From JACCXG01 sp963785755 (GTDB taxonomy: Bacteria > Acidobacteriota > Vicinamibacteria > Vicinamibacterales > 2-12-FULL-66-21): 64,000 nucleotides of DNA. This document shows, piece by piece, positions 22,552 to 31,615 of this stretch; the first letter of the stretch is position 1, and each line of letters begins with the position of its first letter. The notes under the pieces are model-generated. The model did not search any database. It saw nothing but the letters and a program-made list of their open reading frames with translations, and was not told the DNA's origin. The stretch spans positions 124,001-188,000 of the forward strand of contig CAWAXG010000040.1 of assembly GCA_963785755.1 (NCBI GenBank). The letters run 5' to 3'. Made by a program: the position numbers and the translations under genes.

Positions 22552-25308
22552 ATGGCCTCGCTGAATTCCTTCAACACACAGACCCGCCTGACAGCAGGCG
22601 GTGAAACACTCGGTATTTTCAGCCTTCCAGCGCTCGAGAAGGCGGGGTTCGCGGGTGCCGCGCGGCTTCCGTACTCACTCAAGATTCTGCTCGAAAACCT
22701 GCTCAGGCGGGAGGACAAGCGCTTCGTCGATCCCGAGGACATCGAGGCGCTGGCAACCTGGGACGTCACCTGCAAGGTTCAGAAGGAAATCGCCTTCACG
22801 CCGGCGCGGGTGCTCCTGCAGGACTTCACCGGTGTGCCGGCGGTCGTGGACCTCGCGGCGATGCGCGACGGCATCGTCCGGCTTGGCGGCGATCCGCGCA
22901 AGGTGAACCCGCTGCAGCCGGTCGAGCTCGTCATCGACCATTCCGTGCAGGTCGACCATTACGCCGAGCGCAACTCCGCAGACCTCAACGCGGCGCTCGA
23001 GTTCGCGCGCAACAAGGAGCGCTACACGTTCCTGCGCTGGGGCCAGGAAGCCTTCCGCAACTTCCGTGTCGTGCCACCGGATACCGGAATCGTCCATCAG
23101 GTCAATCTCGAGTATCTGGCGCGCGTCATCTTCAGGGAATCGGTTGACGGCGTCACACTCGCATACCCCGACACGCTGGTAGGAACCGATTCACACACCA
23201 CCATGGTGAACGGGCTCGGCGTCGTCGGCTGGGGCGTCGGCGGCATCGAGGCCGAAGCGGCGATGCTCGGCCAGCCGATCTCCATGCTGATTCCCGAGGT
23301 CGTCGGCTTCCGGCTCGTCGATCGTCTGCCGGAGGGCGCCACGGCGACGGATCTCGTGCTCACGATCACCGAGCGGCTGCGAAAGCTCGGAGTCGTGGGG
23401 AAGTTCGTCGAATTCTACGGTCCAGGCCTCGAATTCCTGACGATCGCGGATCGCGCAACGCTGGGCAACATGTCGCCCGAATACGGCGCGACGATTGCCA
23501 TCTGCCCGATCGACGACATGACGCTCGACTACCTGCGGCTCACGGGCCGGGATGATGCGCACGTCCAGATCGTCGAAGCCTACGCGAAGGAACAGGGGCT
23601 TTTCTGGACGGCGGCCTCACCCGAGCCGTTGTACACGACGACGGTCGAATTGAACCTGTCCACGATCGAACCGAGTCTCGCGGGGCCGAAACGCCCGCAG
23701 GATCGCGTTTCGCTCCGTCAGTCGAAGCTGCGGTTTCAGCAGGCGCTCGAGGCGATGATGGCCGAGCGCAAGCCGAAGCCCGCGCCCGCGGTCGCGGAGA
23801 AGCATGGCGAAGACACGGAGCCCGCCGCAACGCGGACGGCCGCGGCGGTGGCGGCAGAGAACTGGTTGGTGCCCGGGATGGAAGGGCTCGACCACGGCTC
23901 CGTCGTCGTCGCGGCGATCACCAGCTGCACGAATACGTCGAATCCGAGCGTCATGATTGGCGCAGGGCTGCTGGCGCGGAACGCCGTGCGGCGTGGCCTC
24001 AAGGTGAAGCCCTGGGTGAAGACGAGCCTCGCGCCGGGCTCACTGGTCGTGACGGAGTACCTGCGCACGGCTGGCTTGCTCGAGTACCTGGCGGAGCTGG
24101 GCTTCAACATCGTCGGGTATGGCTGCACGACGTGCATCGGCAACAGCGGCCCGCTGCCGGAGCCGGTCTCCGGGATCGTCAAAGAGCGCAATTTGATCGT
24201 CGCCTCGGTGCTCAGCGGCAACAGGAATTTCGAGGGTCGGATCCAGAGCCAGGTTCGCGCGAACTATCTCGCCTCGCCTCCACTCGTCGTTGCATACGCG
24301 ATCGCCGGACGGATGCAGGTGGACCTCACCACGGAGCCACTCGGCGAGGACCTCGCCGGGCAGCCCGTGCACCTGAAAGACATCTGGCCGACCGAGCGCG
24401 AGATCCAGGAAGCGATGCTGAGCTCGGTCAAGTCGGACATGTTCCGCCAGCAGTACGCGCACGTGTTCGACGGCGACGATCGGTGGCGGTCTTTGCCGAT
24501 TCCGACCGGTGAGCGCTTCGAATGGATGGACGACTCGACCTACATCCGGAATCCGCCGTTCTTCGAGAATCTGACCGCCGAACCGACTCCGCCACAGGAC
24601 ATCCGGCAGGCGCGAGCGCTGGCCGTCCTCGGCGACAGCGTGACGACCGACCACATCTCTCCTGCCGGTTCGATCCCGGTGGACAGTCCGGCCGGCAGGT
24701 ATCTGATCGCCAAGGGCGTCAAGCCGGCCGACTTCAACTCGTACGGGGCGCGCCGCGGCAATCACGAAGTCATGATGCGCGGCACGTTCGCGAATATCCG
24801 GCTGCGGAATCAGCTCGCTCCGGGGACCGAAGGCGGGTGGACGACGCTCTTGCCGGAAGGCGAAGTGATGACGATCTACGACGCCTCCGTCCGCTACAAG
24901 GACAAGGGCGTCCCGCTGTTGATCATCGCCGGCAAGGAGTACGGCTCGGGTTCGTCGCGCGACTGGGCGGCCAAGGGCACGCTCCTGCTCGGGGTCACGG
25001 CGGTCATCGCGGAGAGCTTCGAGCGGATTCATCGCAGCAATCTCGTGAACATGGGCGTGCTGCCGTTGCAGTTCCGTGACGGCGAAACGGCCTTGACGCA
25101 CAAGCTCACCGGCCGCGAGACCTTCGACATCGTGGGCGTCGGTCAGCCGCTCAGTCCGCGCGGTGACGTCACCGTGCGGTGCACGGGCGAGGACGGCTCG
25201 ACTCGCGAACTGGTCGCGACGGTGCGGATCGATACGCCCGAAGAACTCGTCGCGTTCAGAAACGGCGGCATCCTGCCGTATGTGTTGCGGCAGCTCGTCC
25301 GGCAATAA
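22552..25308 (+). CDS. acnA: Aconitate hydratase A
   Basis: TCA-cycle aconitase (IRP/AcnA type) converting citrate to isocitrate through cis-aconitate with a 4Fe-4S cluster. The 918-residue protein has the catalytic domain with VPAVVDLAAMRD, DLVGTDSHTTMVN-type sequence (VGTDSHTTMVNGLGVVGWGV), cluster cysteines C459 (SCTNTSNPSVM), C525 and C528 (GCTTCIGNSGPL), and the C-terminal swivel domain with YGSGSSRDWAAKGTLLLGV. A 39-residue Lys/Ala/Glu-rich insert (around residues 402-440) precedes the first cysteine and is an unusual linker. I used ATG 22552; the extra 33 codons upstream are not conserved. Confidence 0.97.
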   Translation: MASLNSFNTQTRLTAGGETLGIFSLPALEKAGFAGAARLPYSLKILLENLLRREDKRFVDPEDIEALATWDVTCKVQKEIAFTPARVLLQDFTGVPAVVDLAAMRDGIVRLGGDPRKVNPLQPVELVIDHSVQVDHYAERNSADLNAALEFARNKERYTFLRWGQEAFRNFRVVPPDTGIVHQVNLEYLARVIFRESVDGVTLAYPDTLVGTDSHTTMVNGLGVVGWGVGGIEAEAAMLGQPISMLIPEVVGFRLVDRLPEGATATDLVLTITERLRKLGVVGKFVEFYGPGLEFLTIADRATLGNMSPEYGATIAICPIDDMTLDYLRLTGRDDAHVQIVEAYAKEQGLFWTAASPEPLYTTTVELNLSTIEPSLAGPKRPQDRVSLRQSKLRFQQALEAMMAERKPKPAPAVAEKHGEDTEPAATRTAAAVAAENWLVPGMEGLDHGSVVVAAITSCTNTSNPSVMIGAGLLARNAVRRGLKVKPWVKTSLAPGSLVVTEYLRTAGLLEYLAELGFNIVGYGCTTCIGNSGPLPEPVSGIVKERNLIVASVLSGNRNFEGRIQSQVRANYLASPPLVVAYAIAGRMQVDLTTEPLGEDLAGQPVHLKDIWPTEREIQEAMLSSVKSDMFRQQYAHVFDGDDRWRSLPIPTGERFEWMDDSTYIRNPPFFENLTAEPTPPQDIRQARALAVLGDSVTTDHISPAGSIPVDSPAGRYLIAKGVKPADFNSYGARRGNHEVMMRGTFANIRLRNQLAPGTEGGWTTLLPEGEVMTIYDASVRYKDKGVPLLIIAGKEYGSGSSRDWAAKGTLLLGVTAVIAESFERIHRSNLVNMGVLPLQFRDGETALTHKLTGRETFDIVGVGQPLSPRGDVTVRCTGEDGSTRELVATVRIDTPEELVAFRNGGILPYVLRQLVRQ

Positions 25309-25326
25309 GCCGATCGTTGGGGCGGA

Positions 25327-26421
25327 GTGATCGTGGACCCCAGGAACGGCAGGGAGGGCAGCAGGGCGGTGGCCGACAGCGTCACCTCCGCTGAGGTCAA
25401 ACGCCGCGCCGCTGCCCTCGGTTTCGATCTCTGCGGGATTGCGCCGGCCGCCGACTTCGTGGAGCTCCGGTTCCTCCGCGACTGGCTGGATCGCGGCTTC
25501 GCCGGCGACATGCAGTACATGCACCGGTCGGCGGAACGCCGCGCCGACGTCCGAAACGTCCTGCCCTCGGCTCGAAGCGTTGTCTGCCTTGGCACGATCT
25601 ACAACGCCGAACGTCCATATTCAGTCCAGAATCCCGACAAGCGGCAGGCAGCGCTGGCGCGCTATGCCTGGGGCGACGACTATCACGTCGTGATCGAACG
25701 CCGTCAGAACGAGCTGCTGGCCTGGATGCGCGACGAGGTGGGCGACACCTTCGAGGGCCGCGCTTACGTCGACACCGGTCCGGTTCAGGAGCGCGTCTAT
25801 GCGCAATACGCCGGCCTTGGATGGATCGGCAAGAACACCTGCCTGATCAGCCCCAGGGTCGGCTCATGGCTCTTTCTCTCGGAGATCATCTGCAACCTCG
25901 AGCTCGACCCGGATACGCCCGCGCTCGATCAATGTGGCAGGTGCACGCGATGCCTGGAGGCATGCCCGACCGGGGCGCTCGTCGAACCCGGCGTGCTCGA
26001 TTCGACCAGATGCCTGTCCTATCTCACAATCGAGAACAAGGGGTCGATCCCGCTCGAGTACCGCGGCGCGATTGCCGAGCACGCGTACGGGTGCGATATC
26101 TGCCAGGAGGTCTGCCCCTGGAACCTGTCGCACAAGACCGCGACGACCGATGATCCGGCGTGGCAGCCGCGGTCCGGCCTGGATGCGCCGCTTCTCGTCG
26201 ACCTCTGGCGGCGCTCGGACGATGAGCTGCGCGTTCTGCTCAAGGGGAGTGCGATGAAGCGGGCGGGCGTCAGGCGTCTGCGCAGGAACCTGGCGGTGGC
26301 GATCGGGAACTCCGGCGAGCGCGCGGCGGCGGACGAGCTCGAGCAACAGACGACGCCGACGTGTGATGATCCGCTGGTCCAGGATCACGTGACCTGGGCG
26401 GTGGGGAAGCTCCGTGGCTGA
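25327..26421 (+). CDS. queG: Epoxyqueuosine reductase
   Basis: Last step of queuosine synthesis in tRNA: reduction of epoxyqueuosine with cobalamin and two 4Fe-4S clusters. The 364-residue product shows YVDTGPVQERVYAQYAGLGW and GKNTCLISPRVGSWLFL, then the ferredoxin-type cysteines CGRCTRCLEACPTGAL and CDICQEVCPWN, and a C-terminal HEAT-like region. The start is either GTG 25327 or GTG 25369 (VADSVTSAEVKRRAAALGFD), the latter closer to the usual length. It follows acnA after 18 bp. Confidence 0.94.
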   Translation: MIVDPRNGREGSRAVADSVTSAEVKRRAAALGFDLCGIAPAADFVELRFLRDWLDRGFAGDMQYMHRSAERRADVRNVLPSARSVVCLGTIYNAERPYSVQNPDKRQAALARYAWGDDYHVVIERRQNELLAWMRDEVGDTFEGRAYVDTGPVQERVYAQYAGLGWIGKNTCLISPRVGSWLFLSEIICNLELDPDTPALDQCGRCTRCLEACPTGALVEPGVLDSTRCLSYLTIENKGSIPLEYRGAIAEHAYGCDICQEVCPWNLSHKTATTDDPAWQPRSGLDAPLLVDLWRRSDDELRVLLKGSAMKRAGVRRLRRNLAVAIGNSGERAAADELEQQTTPTCDDPLVQDHVTWAVGKLRG

Positions 26422-26502
26422 TCGCAAGGCGTCGCTGGTTCGCGAGCCGCAGCCGGGAGAACCCGTATCGGCGTTGCTGCCCGAGCTCTGAGTTGTCGCA
26501 TC

Positions 26503-27048
26503 ATGACTGCCTTCAACCCATCGCTGTTGCTCTCCATGCCGCAGATGCAGGATCCAAACTTCGCGCGGACGGTCGTGCTGTTGTGCGAGTACGGCCCCGA
26601 TGGAGCATTCGGCCTGGTCGTGAATCGTCCGACCGACGCCATCGCGAGCGAGATGGTCCGGCTGCAGCCGCCGGTCGGGCGCGGAAACGACCTGCGCCTC
26701 TTCCTGGGCGGCCCCGTGCAACCCGAGCGCGGCTGGATCCTGCTGTCCGAGCCGCCGCTCGAGCCCGACTTCCGCACGATCCGCGACGGGCTGTATCTGT
26801 CGGCGTCTCCTGAGATACTGCGTTACGTACTCGAGAGCTCTCCGCCGGCTCGGGCCAGGGTGCTCGCGGGCTACGCAGGATGGGGCCCCGGTCAGCTCGA
26901 CGAGGAGCTCGCGCAGTCGGCGTGGCTCATCGGCGACATCCAGCTCGATCTGATCTTCGACATCGATCCGGCGGCGATGTGGGATACCGCCATTCGCCGG
27001 CTCGGCGCGGACCCTTCCTCCCTGCAGTCCTCACACGGCGTTCACTAG
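26503..27048 (+). CDS. yqgE: YqgE/AlgH family protein (UPF0301)
   Basis: A 181-residue protein of the YqgE/AlgH family, cytoplasmic, function not firmly known. It opens with LLLSMPQMQDPNFARTVVLL and continues with GAFGLVVNRP, LFLGGPVQPERGWIL, and GYAGWGPGQLDEELAQSAWL, the strongest signatures. Length is normal. It lies 81 bp after queG; that gap holds only a 25-codon open frame of no clear meaning. Confidence 0.94.
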   Translation: MTAFNPSLLLSMPQMQDPNFARTVVLLCEYGPDGAFGLVVNRPTDAIASEMVRLQPPVGRGNDLRLFLGGPVQPERGWILLSEPPLEPDFRTIRDGLYLSASPEILRYVLESSPPARARVLAGYAGWGPGQLDEELAQSAWLIGDIQLDLIFDIDPAAMWDTAIRRLGADPSSLQSSHGVH

Positions 27049-27082
27049 CGCGAGGCGCGCGCAACCACATTCCCGAAATCGA

Positions 27083-27107
27083 AGGGCCAGGGTTTCGACC
27101 CCGGCCC
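27083..27107. terminator. Candidate bidirectional terminator hairpin
   Basis: GGGCC-A-GGG and CCC-C-GGCCC form an eight-bp stem with two opposed mismatched bases and a short TTTCGA loop, between the convergent yqgE and HEAT-repeat genes. No T-tract follows on either side, so confidence is low. Confidence 0.4.
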
Positions 27108-27147
27108 CTCGATAGCGGTGGTTCGGTGCCCGGCGCTGACCGCCGGC

Positions 27148-28269
27148 TTACTTCAGAATCTCGGCGAAGTAATCGAGCGCGCGCGGATCCTTCGACTGGC
27201 CGAGCCAGAAGATTGCCTGCTTCTTGACCGCGGGGTTGGAGTTCGTGCGCGCGACTTGAATCAGCAGCGGCACGCCTTCATCCTTGGGCAGCTGGCTGAG
27301 GGCGAAGACCGCGCGCTTCTTCACCTCGGTATCGGGATCCTGTTCGATCCGTTCGGTGATCGCCGCCGCGGCCTTGCTGCCCGCTTTCTGCGCGAGCCAG
27401 AAGATCGATTCGCCGCGAATCGCCGTATCCGGGTTCGTCCGGGCGTTGTCGATCAGGATCTCGACGACCTTCGGTTCGCGGCTTTGCGAGATACCGAAGA
27501 CGGCCTTCTTCTTGACCTCCGGCGACGGATCGTCCTTGATGATCCGCTGCAGGACCTCCAGTCCTCGCCGGCCTCGCGAGTTGCCGAGCCAGAACGGGAC
27601 TCTCGCTCGAACCGACGGAGGCTGCGTGGTGGCGAGGAGCCGTTCCAGCGCGGCGTCAGCGCCGGCATCCTGGTGCAGCGCGATCGCGCTGATTGCCCCG
27701 TCGGTGACGCGGTCACGGCGCTCCTGCTGCGCCACGACGATCGATTCCAGCAACGCGATGCTCTCGGCAGGTCTCACGCCGGTGAGCCACACCACATCGC
27801 GGCCGCCGGCGTCCAGCTGACAATCCTCGGAGAACACGCGCACGCGGTCCACCTGCTTGTTGACCACGCGGAAGAGCACGACCATCTGGTCGGATCCCTC
27901 GAGCTTGATCGGCGTCGCTGGCTGCGGCTGCACGCGCGGAGCGGTGCTGATGCCCCCCGCCGACGGCTCGAGGCCGCACATCCCGCAGCAGGCGGAGCCG
28001 TCGGACCTGACCACGCTTCCGTTGACCCATGTCGTGCCCGAATTGAAGCAGCACATCGACCGTTCGCCGTCCACGACGGGGACGGCGTAGCCGACCCAGC
28101 CCACGTCGGCCTGCGCGGCAACAGCGTCCCGGAACGCCTGCTGCAGCGGAGCTGCCGGCTGCGTGCTCACGCGGCCATTGCCGATACGCGGCTGTTGGGC
28201 CAGGAGCACCGCCGCCGAAACCGCGGCGGCCGTCAGCGTCGCCGCAAGCGTCACGAAAACCCTCGACAT
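27148..28269 (-). CDS. Exported HEAT-repeat protein
   Basis: A 373-residue protein with a signal peptide (MSRVFVTLAATLTAAAVSAA). Residues 65-105 are Cys-rich (MCCFNSGTTWVNGS and SACCGMCG), suggesting disulfides or a metal. From about residue 215 there are four to five HEAT-like helical repeats of about 31 residues, recognisable as DPSPEVKKKAVFGISQSREP, NPDTAIRGESIFWLAQKAGS, DPDTEVKKRAVFALSQLPKD and NPAVKKQAIFWLGQSKDPRA. Such solenoids bind other proteins. An AAGGAG ribosome site precedes the ATG. It is 11 bp downstream of the longer HEAT gene and completes the sigma-factor module. Confidence 0.85.
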   Translation of the reverse strand: MSRVFVTLAATLTAAAVSAAVLLAQQPRIGNGRVSTQPAAPLQQAFRDAVAAQADVGWVGYAVPVVDGERSMCCFNSGTTWVNGSVVRSDGSACCGMCGLEPSAGGISTAPRVQPQPATPIKLEGSDQMVVLFRVVNKQVDRVRVFSEDCQLDAGGRDVVWLTGVRPAESIALLESIVVAQQERRDRVTDGAISAIALHQDAGADAALERLLATTQPPSVRARVPFWLGNSRGRRGLEVLQRIIKDDPSPEVKKKAVFGISQSREPKVVEILIDNARTNPDTAIRGESIFWLAQKAGSKAAAAITERIEQDPDTEVKKRAVFALSQLPKDEGVPLLIQVARTNSNPAVKKQAIFWLGQSKDPRALDYFAEILK

Positions 28270-28280
28270 GGCAGTGCTCC

Positions 28281-30074
28281 TTACTTGCCGCCGAGCAGCT
28301 CGAGCATGTAATCCGTGGCGATCTTGTTGCGCATGTTCGAGAGGCGGCCCACGATCTCTTTCTTCAAGTTGTTGTCCTGTTCCTTCCGCGCGAGAGCGAC
28401 GAGGGCCGTGGCATTCTCCTGAATGAACAGCGCGTTGATTGCCGACTTCTTGACGTCGACGTTCGAATCGCTGGCGTAAATCTGCGTCAGCACGTCGCCG
28501 GTTCGCGCCGAGCGCATGACGCCGAGCGACCGGACCGCGTCGCGGCGCAGTTCGGGATTCTGCTCGCTCTTGGCCAGCTCGACGAGCCGATCGATGCTGT
28601 TCCCCTGCTGCATGCTCCGGATGATCCGGCGCTTGACGTCAATCGAGCTCTCCTTCTGATAGAGCTGCCACAGCTCCTCGTGCGCATTCATGTTGCCGAG
28701 CTGATTCACGGCCTCAGCCCGCAGTTCCGGATTCGTCTCGCTCTGAGCGGCTTTGAACAGCCGATCCTTTTCCCCTGCGACCATGAACGCGCGGAGGATC
28801 CGACGCTTCACGTCGACGTCGGCCGTGGTGCCGTAGACCTCGGCCAGCAGCGCGCGATGCTCGGGGCCGCCATGCACGCCGAGGTACTGGATCGCCTGGC
28901 TTTGCAGCTCCGGCGTCGAGCTGCCTTTGGCGTAGTTCCGCAGCACCTCGCGCGCACGCGGTGACTTGCTCTGAGCGAGGACGAACAGCGCGCGCTGCTT
29001 GACCTTCGGGCTGCTCGTACCCTCGAGAAGTTTTTCGAGTATCGGCATGGCCTCTTCGGGGGCGTTGTGCTGCATCGCTTGCAGCGCCATCAGCTTGACC
29101 TCGTCGTCGCTCGAATCCTGGGGACGCACCGGCTGACCGATCTCGCGCCGCACCTCCGCCTCGAGCACGTTCGCCTGCTTGCGATAGCTGCTCGTCGGGC
29201 TGTTCTTCGCGAGCTCCGCGAGCGTCGCGAGCGCTTCGGCGCGCTGGCCCATGCGATTCTGCGCGTACGCCATCCAATAGTGCGCGGCGTCGAGCTTCGC
29301 TCCCTTGATCTCGATGACTCGTTTGAAAAAGCCGATCGCGCGATCGTAGCGAGACTCCGCCACGGCGTTGTAACCCTCGTTGTAAAGCTGGGCTTCCCGC
29401 TCGCGCTCGCGTTCGCGCAATTCGGCCTCGCGGTCGCGGCCGCGATCCTGGCCGAAGTCGTACGCCATGCGCTCGACCAGCAACCGCGCCTCGGAGACGG
29501 CTGACAGGTCGATCGCCGGCGGTAGAGGTGCTATCAGACGCGGCAGATCCGCCAGTTGGGGAAGCACGACATCCGGCTGCGTGAGGATCTCCAGCGGAGT
29601 GGGGATTCGATCGATCGGGGAGACCGGCACCGGCACCTGCGGAGCCTGATCGGGTGCGAAGCCGATGGGTGCCGACTTCACGGGGCCGAAGCCCACAGGT
29701 CCGGGGCCCAAAGGACCACCCACTGGACCCATATCCATCGGGCCGCGGCCAACGGGACCAACGCGCATGGGACCCGGGCCAATTGGGCCGGGACCAACGG
29801 GACCAGTACCCACGGGACCCGGACCCACGCGGACCCGGACCCAGCGGACCCAACCCACCGGGCCGGGGCCAACAGGACCAACGCGGATGGGACCCGGGCC
29901 AACCGGGCCGGGATCCACGGGACCCAGACCCACCGGACCCATATCCATCGGGCCAGGGCCAACGGGGGCCGTCCGGACCGGCGCCGGCCGAACTGGATCT
30001 CGCTCGTCCGGCTGCGCGGCTGCCGGCGCTGCCGCCATCGTTATCACGAGTGCGAAGACGTATCTGTTGTTCAT
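28281..30074 (-). CDS. Exported HEAT-repeat protein with an elastin-like Gly-Pro tract
   Basis: A 597-residue protein. A signal peptide (MNNRYVFALVITMAAAPAAA) is followed by a Gly-Pro tract (residues 38-131) built from five-residue units such as GPVGP, GPMDM, GPVGL and GPIRV. After a Pro/Ile/Leu-rich linker comes a charged helix (DREAELREREREREAQLYNE), a TPR-like pair near residues 235-295 (YNAVAESRYDRAIGFFKRVI), and then about nine HEAT-like repeats of 30 residues (for example VDVKRRILRAFMVAGEKDRL). ATG 30074 is preferred over an upstream in-frame ATG at 30116 because it opens directly into the signal peptide. Residues 75-83 (WVRWVRVRV) break the repeat. Confidence 0.85.
   Translation of the reverse strand: MNNRYVFALVITMAAAPAAAQPDERDPVRPAPVRTAPVGPGPMDMGPVGLGPVDPGPVGPGPIRVGPVGPGPVGWVRWVRVRVGPGPVGTGPVGPGPIGPGPMRVGPVGRGPMDMGPVGGPLGPGPVGFGPVKSAPIGFAPDQAPQVPVPVSPIDRIPTPLEILTQPDVVLPQLADLPRLIAPLPPAIDLSAVSEARLLVERMAYDFGQDRGRDREAELREREREREAQLYNEGYNAVAESRYDRAIGFFKRVIEIKGAKLDAAHYWMAYAQNRMGQRAEALATLAELAKNSPTSSYRKQANVLEAEVRREIGQPVRPQDSSDDEVKLMALQAMQHNAPEEAMPILEKLLEGTSSPKVKQRALFVLAQSKSPRAREVLRNYAKGSSTPELQSQAIQYLGVHGGPEHRALLAEVYGTTADVDVKRRILRAFMVAGEKDRLFKAAQSETNPELRAEAVNQLGNMNAHEELWQLYQKESSIDVKRRIIRSMQQGNSIDRLVELAKSEQNPELRRDAVRSLGVMRSARTGDVLTQIYASDSNVDVKKSAINALFIQENATALVALARKEQDNNLKKEIVGRLSNMRNKIATDYMLELLGGK
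29682..29960 (-). repeat. 15-bp-period repeat encoding Gly-Pro pentapeptides
   Basis: About 280 bases of imperfect 15-bp units encode GPxxx pentapeptides. GPMDMGPVG occurs twice (residues 41-49 and 111-119) and GPIRVGPVG is echoed by GPMRVGPVG, so larger blocks have also duplicated. Because GGN-CCN is close to its own reverse complement, the plus strand also reads as a long Gly-Pro open frame, which I take as a by-product. Confidence 0.8.
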
Positions 30075-30179
30075 GTGCTCGATTCCTGCTGGGCGCCGTT
30101 CGCGCGACGCAATCAATGACGGGCTTGTTTGCCCCCGCTCACAATTGACGGACGTTCTTCGAAGGTGGTTAGCGTCACG

Positions 30180-30989
30180 TCAGGAACGCTGATCCAGTTT
30201 TCGCTGAATCGCTTCCTTCTGGCGCTCCCGGACTTCCGACGAGACGACGCGGACCTTGAAGAGCAAATCGCGCGATTCGATGCGCTGCCGCATGTCGGCG
30301 AGATCCTGCGCGGAGATCTGAGCCGGGCTGGCCGCGATCTCGGTGAGCACGCGCTCGATCTCGTCCAGCAGCTCGCTCATTGCCCGGTTGCCGGTGTCTT
30401 CAGCCGTGTGCCGATACAGGCGGTTGTCCGCGACGAGCTGTTCGGCGCGCTCGCGCTCGCCGGCCAGATCGACGTTCCCGGAATCGTCACTGCTCACGAG
30501 CTCCACGAGCATCATCTGCGAGCGATCGAGATGCTCGCCGAGATCGATCAGGAAGATTCGCTCGCGGATCTGGTCGCCGGTGGCGACGGCCGGCGCCGTC
30601 GCCGGCGACGAGGGAGCCACACGCGCCGGCGAGAACGCTCGCCCCGCGAAGAACGCGCCGACTACCAGCACGACGACCGCCGCGGCGAGCGAAAGCGGCG
30701 CCGGCGACATCAGCAGCCATGAGATCCAGCCGCGCCGTTCCTTGTCCAGGTTCGGCTCGAGCCGCGCCCACACGACGCGCTCGAACGACGACGGCAGCTC
30801 CACCTGCGAGACTGCCGTTTCGTCGATGGCGCCGAGCACCCGCTGCAGGCCCGTGTACTCGTGCCGGCACGCGGCGCACGAGCCGAGATGCTTCGTCGCG
30901 GCGGTCTCGTCGCCAGCCGGAAGCTCCCCGTAGTAATGCAGCACCAGATCTTCTTCGGTGAGGTGAGCGTGTGGAGTCGTGTGAGTCAT
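30180..30989 (-). CDS. Zinc-finger anti-sigma factor
   Basis: A 269-residue membrane protein that should hold the neighbouring ECF sigma factor inactive. The N-terminal ZAS motif reads KHLGSCAACRHEY (H-x3-C-x2-C), after LTEEDLVLHYYGELP. A single transmembrane span (SLAAAVVVLVVGAFFAG) near residue 105 leaves a C-terminal periplasmic domain rich in charged helices, ending ERQKEAIQRKLDQRS, which may sense the envelope signal. It starts 7 bp after the sigma gene. The 105 bp to the HEAT gene may hold a separate promoter. Confidence 0.92.
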   Translation of the reverse strand: MTHTTPHAHLTEEDLVLHYYGELPAGDETAATKHLGSCAACRHEYTGLQRVLGAIDETAVSQVELPSSFERVVWARLEPNLDKERRGWISWLLMSPAPLSLAAAVVVLVVGAFFAGRAFSPARVAPSSPATAPAVATGDQIRERIFLIDLGEHLDRSQMMLVELVSSDDSGNVDLAGERERAEQLVADNRLYRHTAEDTGNRAMSELLDEIERVLTEIAASPAQISAQDLADMRQRIESRDLLFKVRVVSSEVRERQKEAIQRKLDQRS

Positions 30990-30996
30990 GGTGAAT

Positions 30997-31566
30997 TCAG
31001 TCGGCCGCGACCAGCGGGCCGAGGACGTTGCGCATTTTTTTCACGGCGCGAAAGATGCTGTGCTTCGTCGCGTTCGTTTTCAGTCCGAGCGCGCGGCTGA
31101 TTTCGTCGATGGACTGACCTTCGAAATGGCGCAGCATGAACGCCGCGCGCTCCATCTGGCTCAGGGTGCTCATCGCCCCGTTGATCCGCTCCTGCACTTC
31201 AGCGCTGAGCGTCAGGCGTTCCGGAGACGGGTGTCCGCCATCCGCCTCGGCGGCGCCCAACTGTTCGAGATCAGACGTGTCGTGCGCCGCTTCCCGGTGC
31301 GGCCTCGACCGAATCAGATCGATTGAGCAGTTGACCGCGATTCGGTGGAGCCACGTGCCGAAGTTCGCGCGCGACTCGAACCGGCTCAGTTGTCGGTAGG
31401 CCCTCAAGAAGGTCTCCTGGACGACGTCCTCCGCGTCGGACGGGTTCCCGGTCATGCGGTGCGCCAACCGGTAGACAGCGCGGCTGTGGCGCTCCACGAG
31501 CGCGCGGAAAGCTTCGCTGTCTCCGTCGCGGGCCAGAGCGACCGCGGCGGCATCCGTTTGCGGCAT
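30997..31566 (-). CDS. ECF-type RNA polymerase sigma factor
   Basis: A 189-residue sigma-70 family factor of the extracytoplasmic-function group. Region 2 is LVERHSRAVYRLAHRMTGNP with DAEDVVQETFLRAYRQLSRF and FGTWLHRIAVNCSIDLIRSR; region 4 is LSQMERAAFMLRHFEGQSID and a helix-turn-helix ending LKTNATKHSIFRAVKKMR. It heads the minus-strand group sigma, anti-sigma, HEAT, HEAT, and very likely controls its own operon, as is usual for the group. Confidence 0.94.
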   Translation of the reverse strand: MPQTDAAAVALARDGDSEAFRALVERHSRAVYRLAHRMTGNPSDAEDVVQETFLRAYRQLSRFESRANFGTWLHRIAVNCSIDLIRSRPHREAAHDTSDLEQLGAAEADGGHPSPERLTLSAEVQERINGAMSTLSQMERAAFMLRHFEGQSIDEISRALGLKTNATKHSIFRAVKKMRNVLGPLVAAD

Positions 31567-31615
31567 CCGATTGGTTAGACGGGATTTGGGCGTTCGGGTT
31601 AGGCCGCTGGCGGGA

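Noticed and set aside
26414..26491. 25-codon frame (GTG start) overlapping the queG stop
   Set aside because: Too short to recognise and without a ribosome site; it may be a remnant but I cannot support it.
27083..27107. tRNA T-arm-like sequence GGGTTTCGACCCC
   Set aside because: No acceptor, D or anticodon arms can be folded around it; it is better explained as a hairpin between convergent genes.
29665..30192. Plus-strand Gly-Pro open frame of 175 codons
   Set aside because: It mirrors the minus-strand Gly-Pro repeat because GGN-CCN is nearly self-complementary; it lacks a ribosome site and overlaps a well-supported gene.
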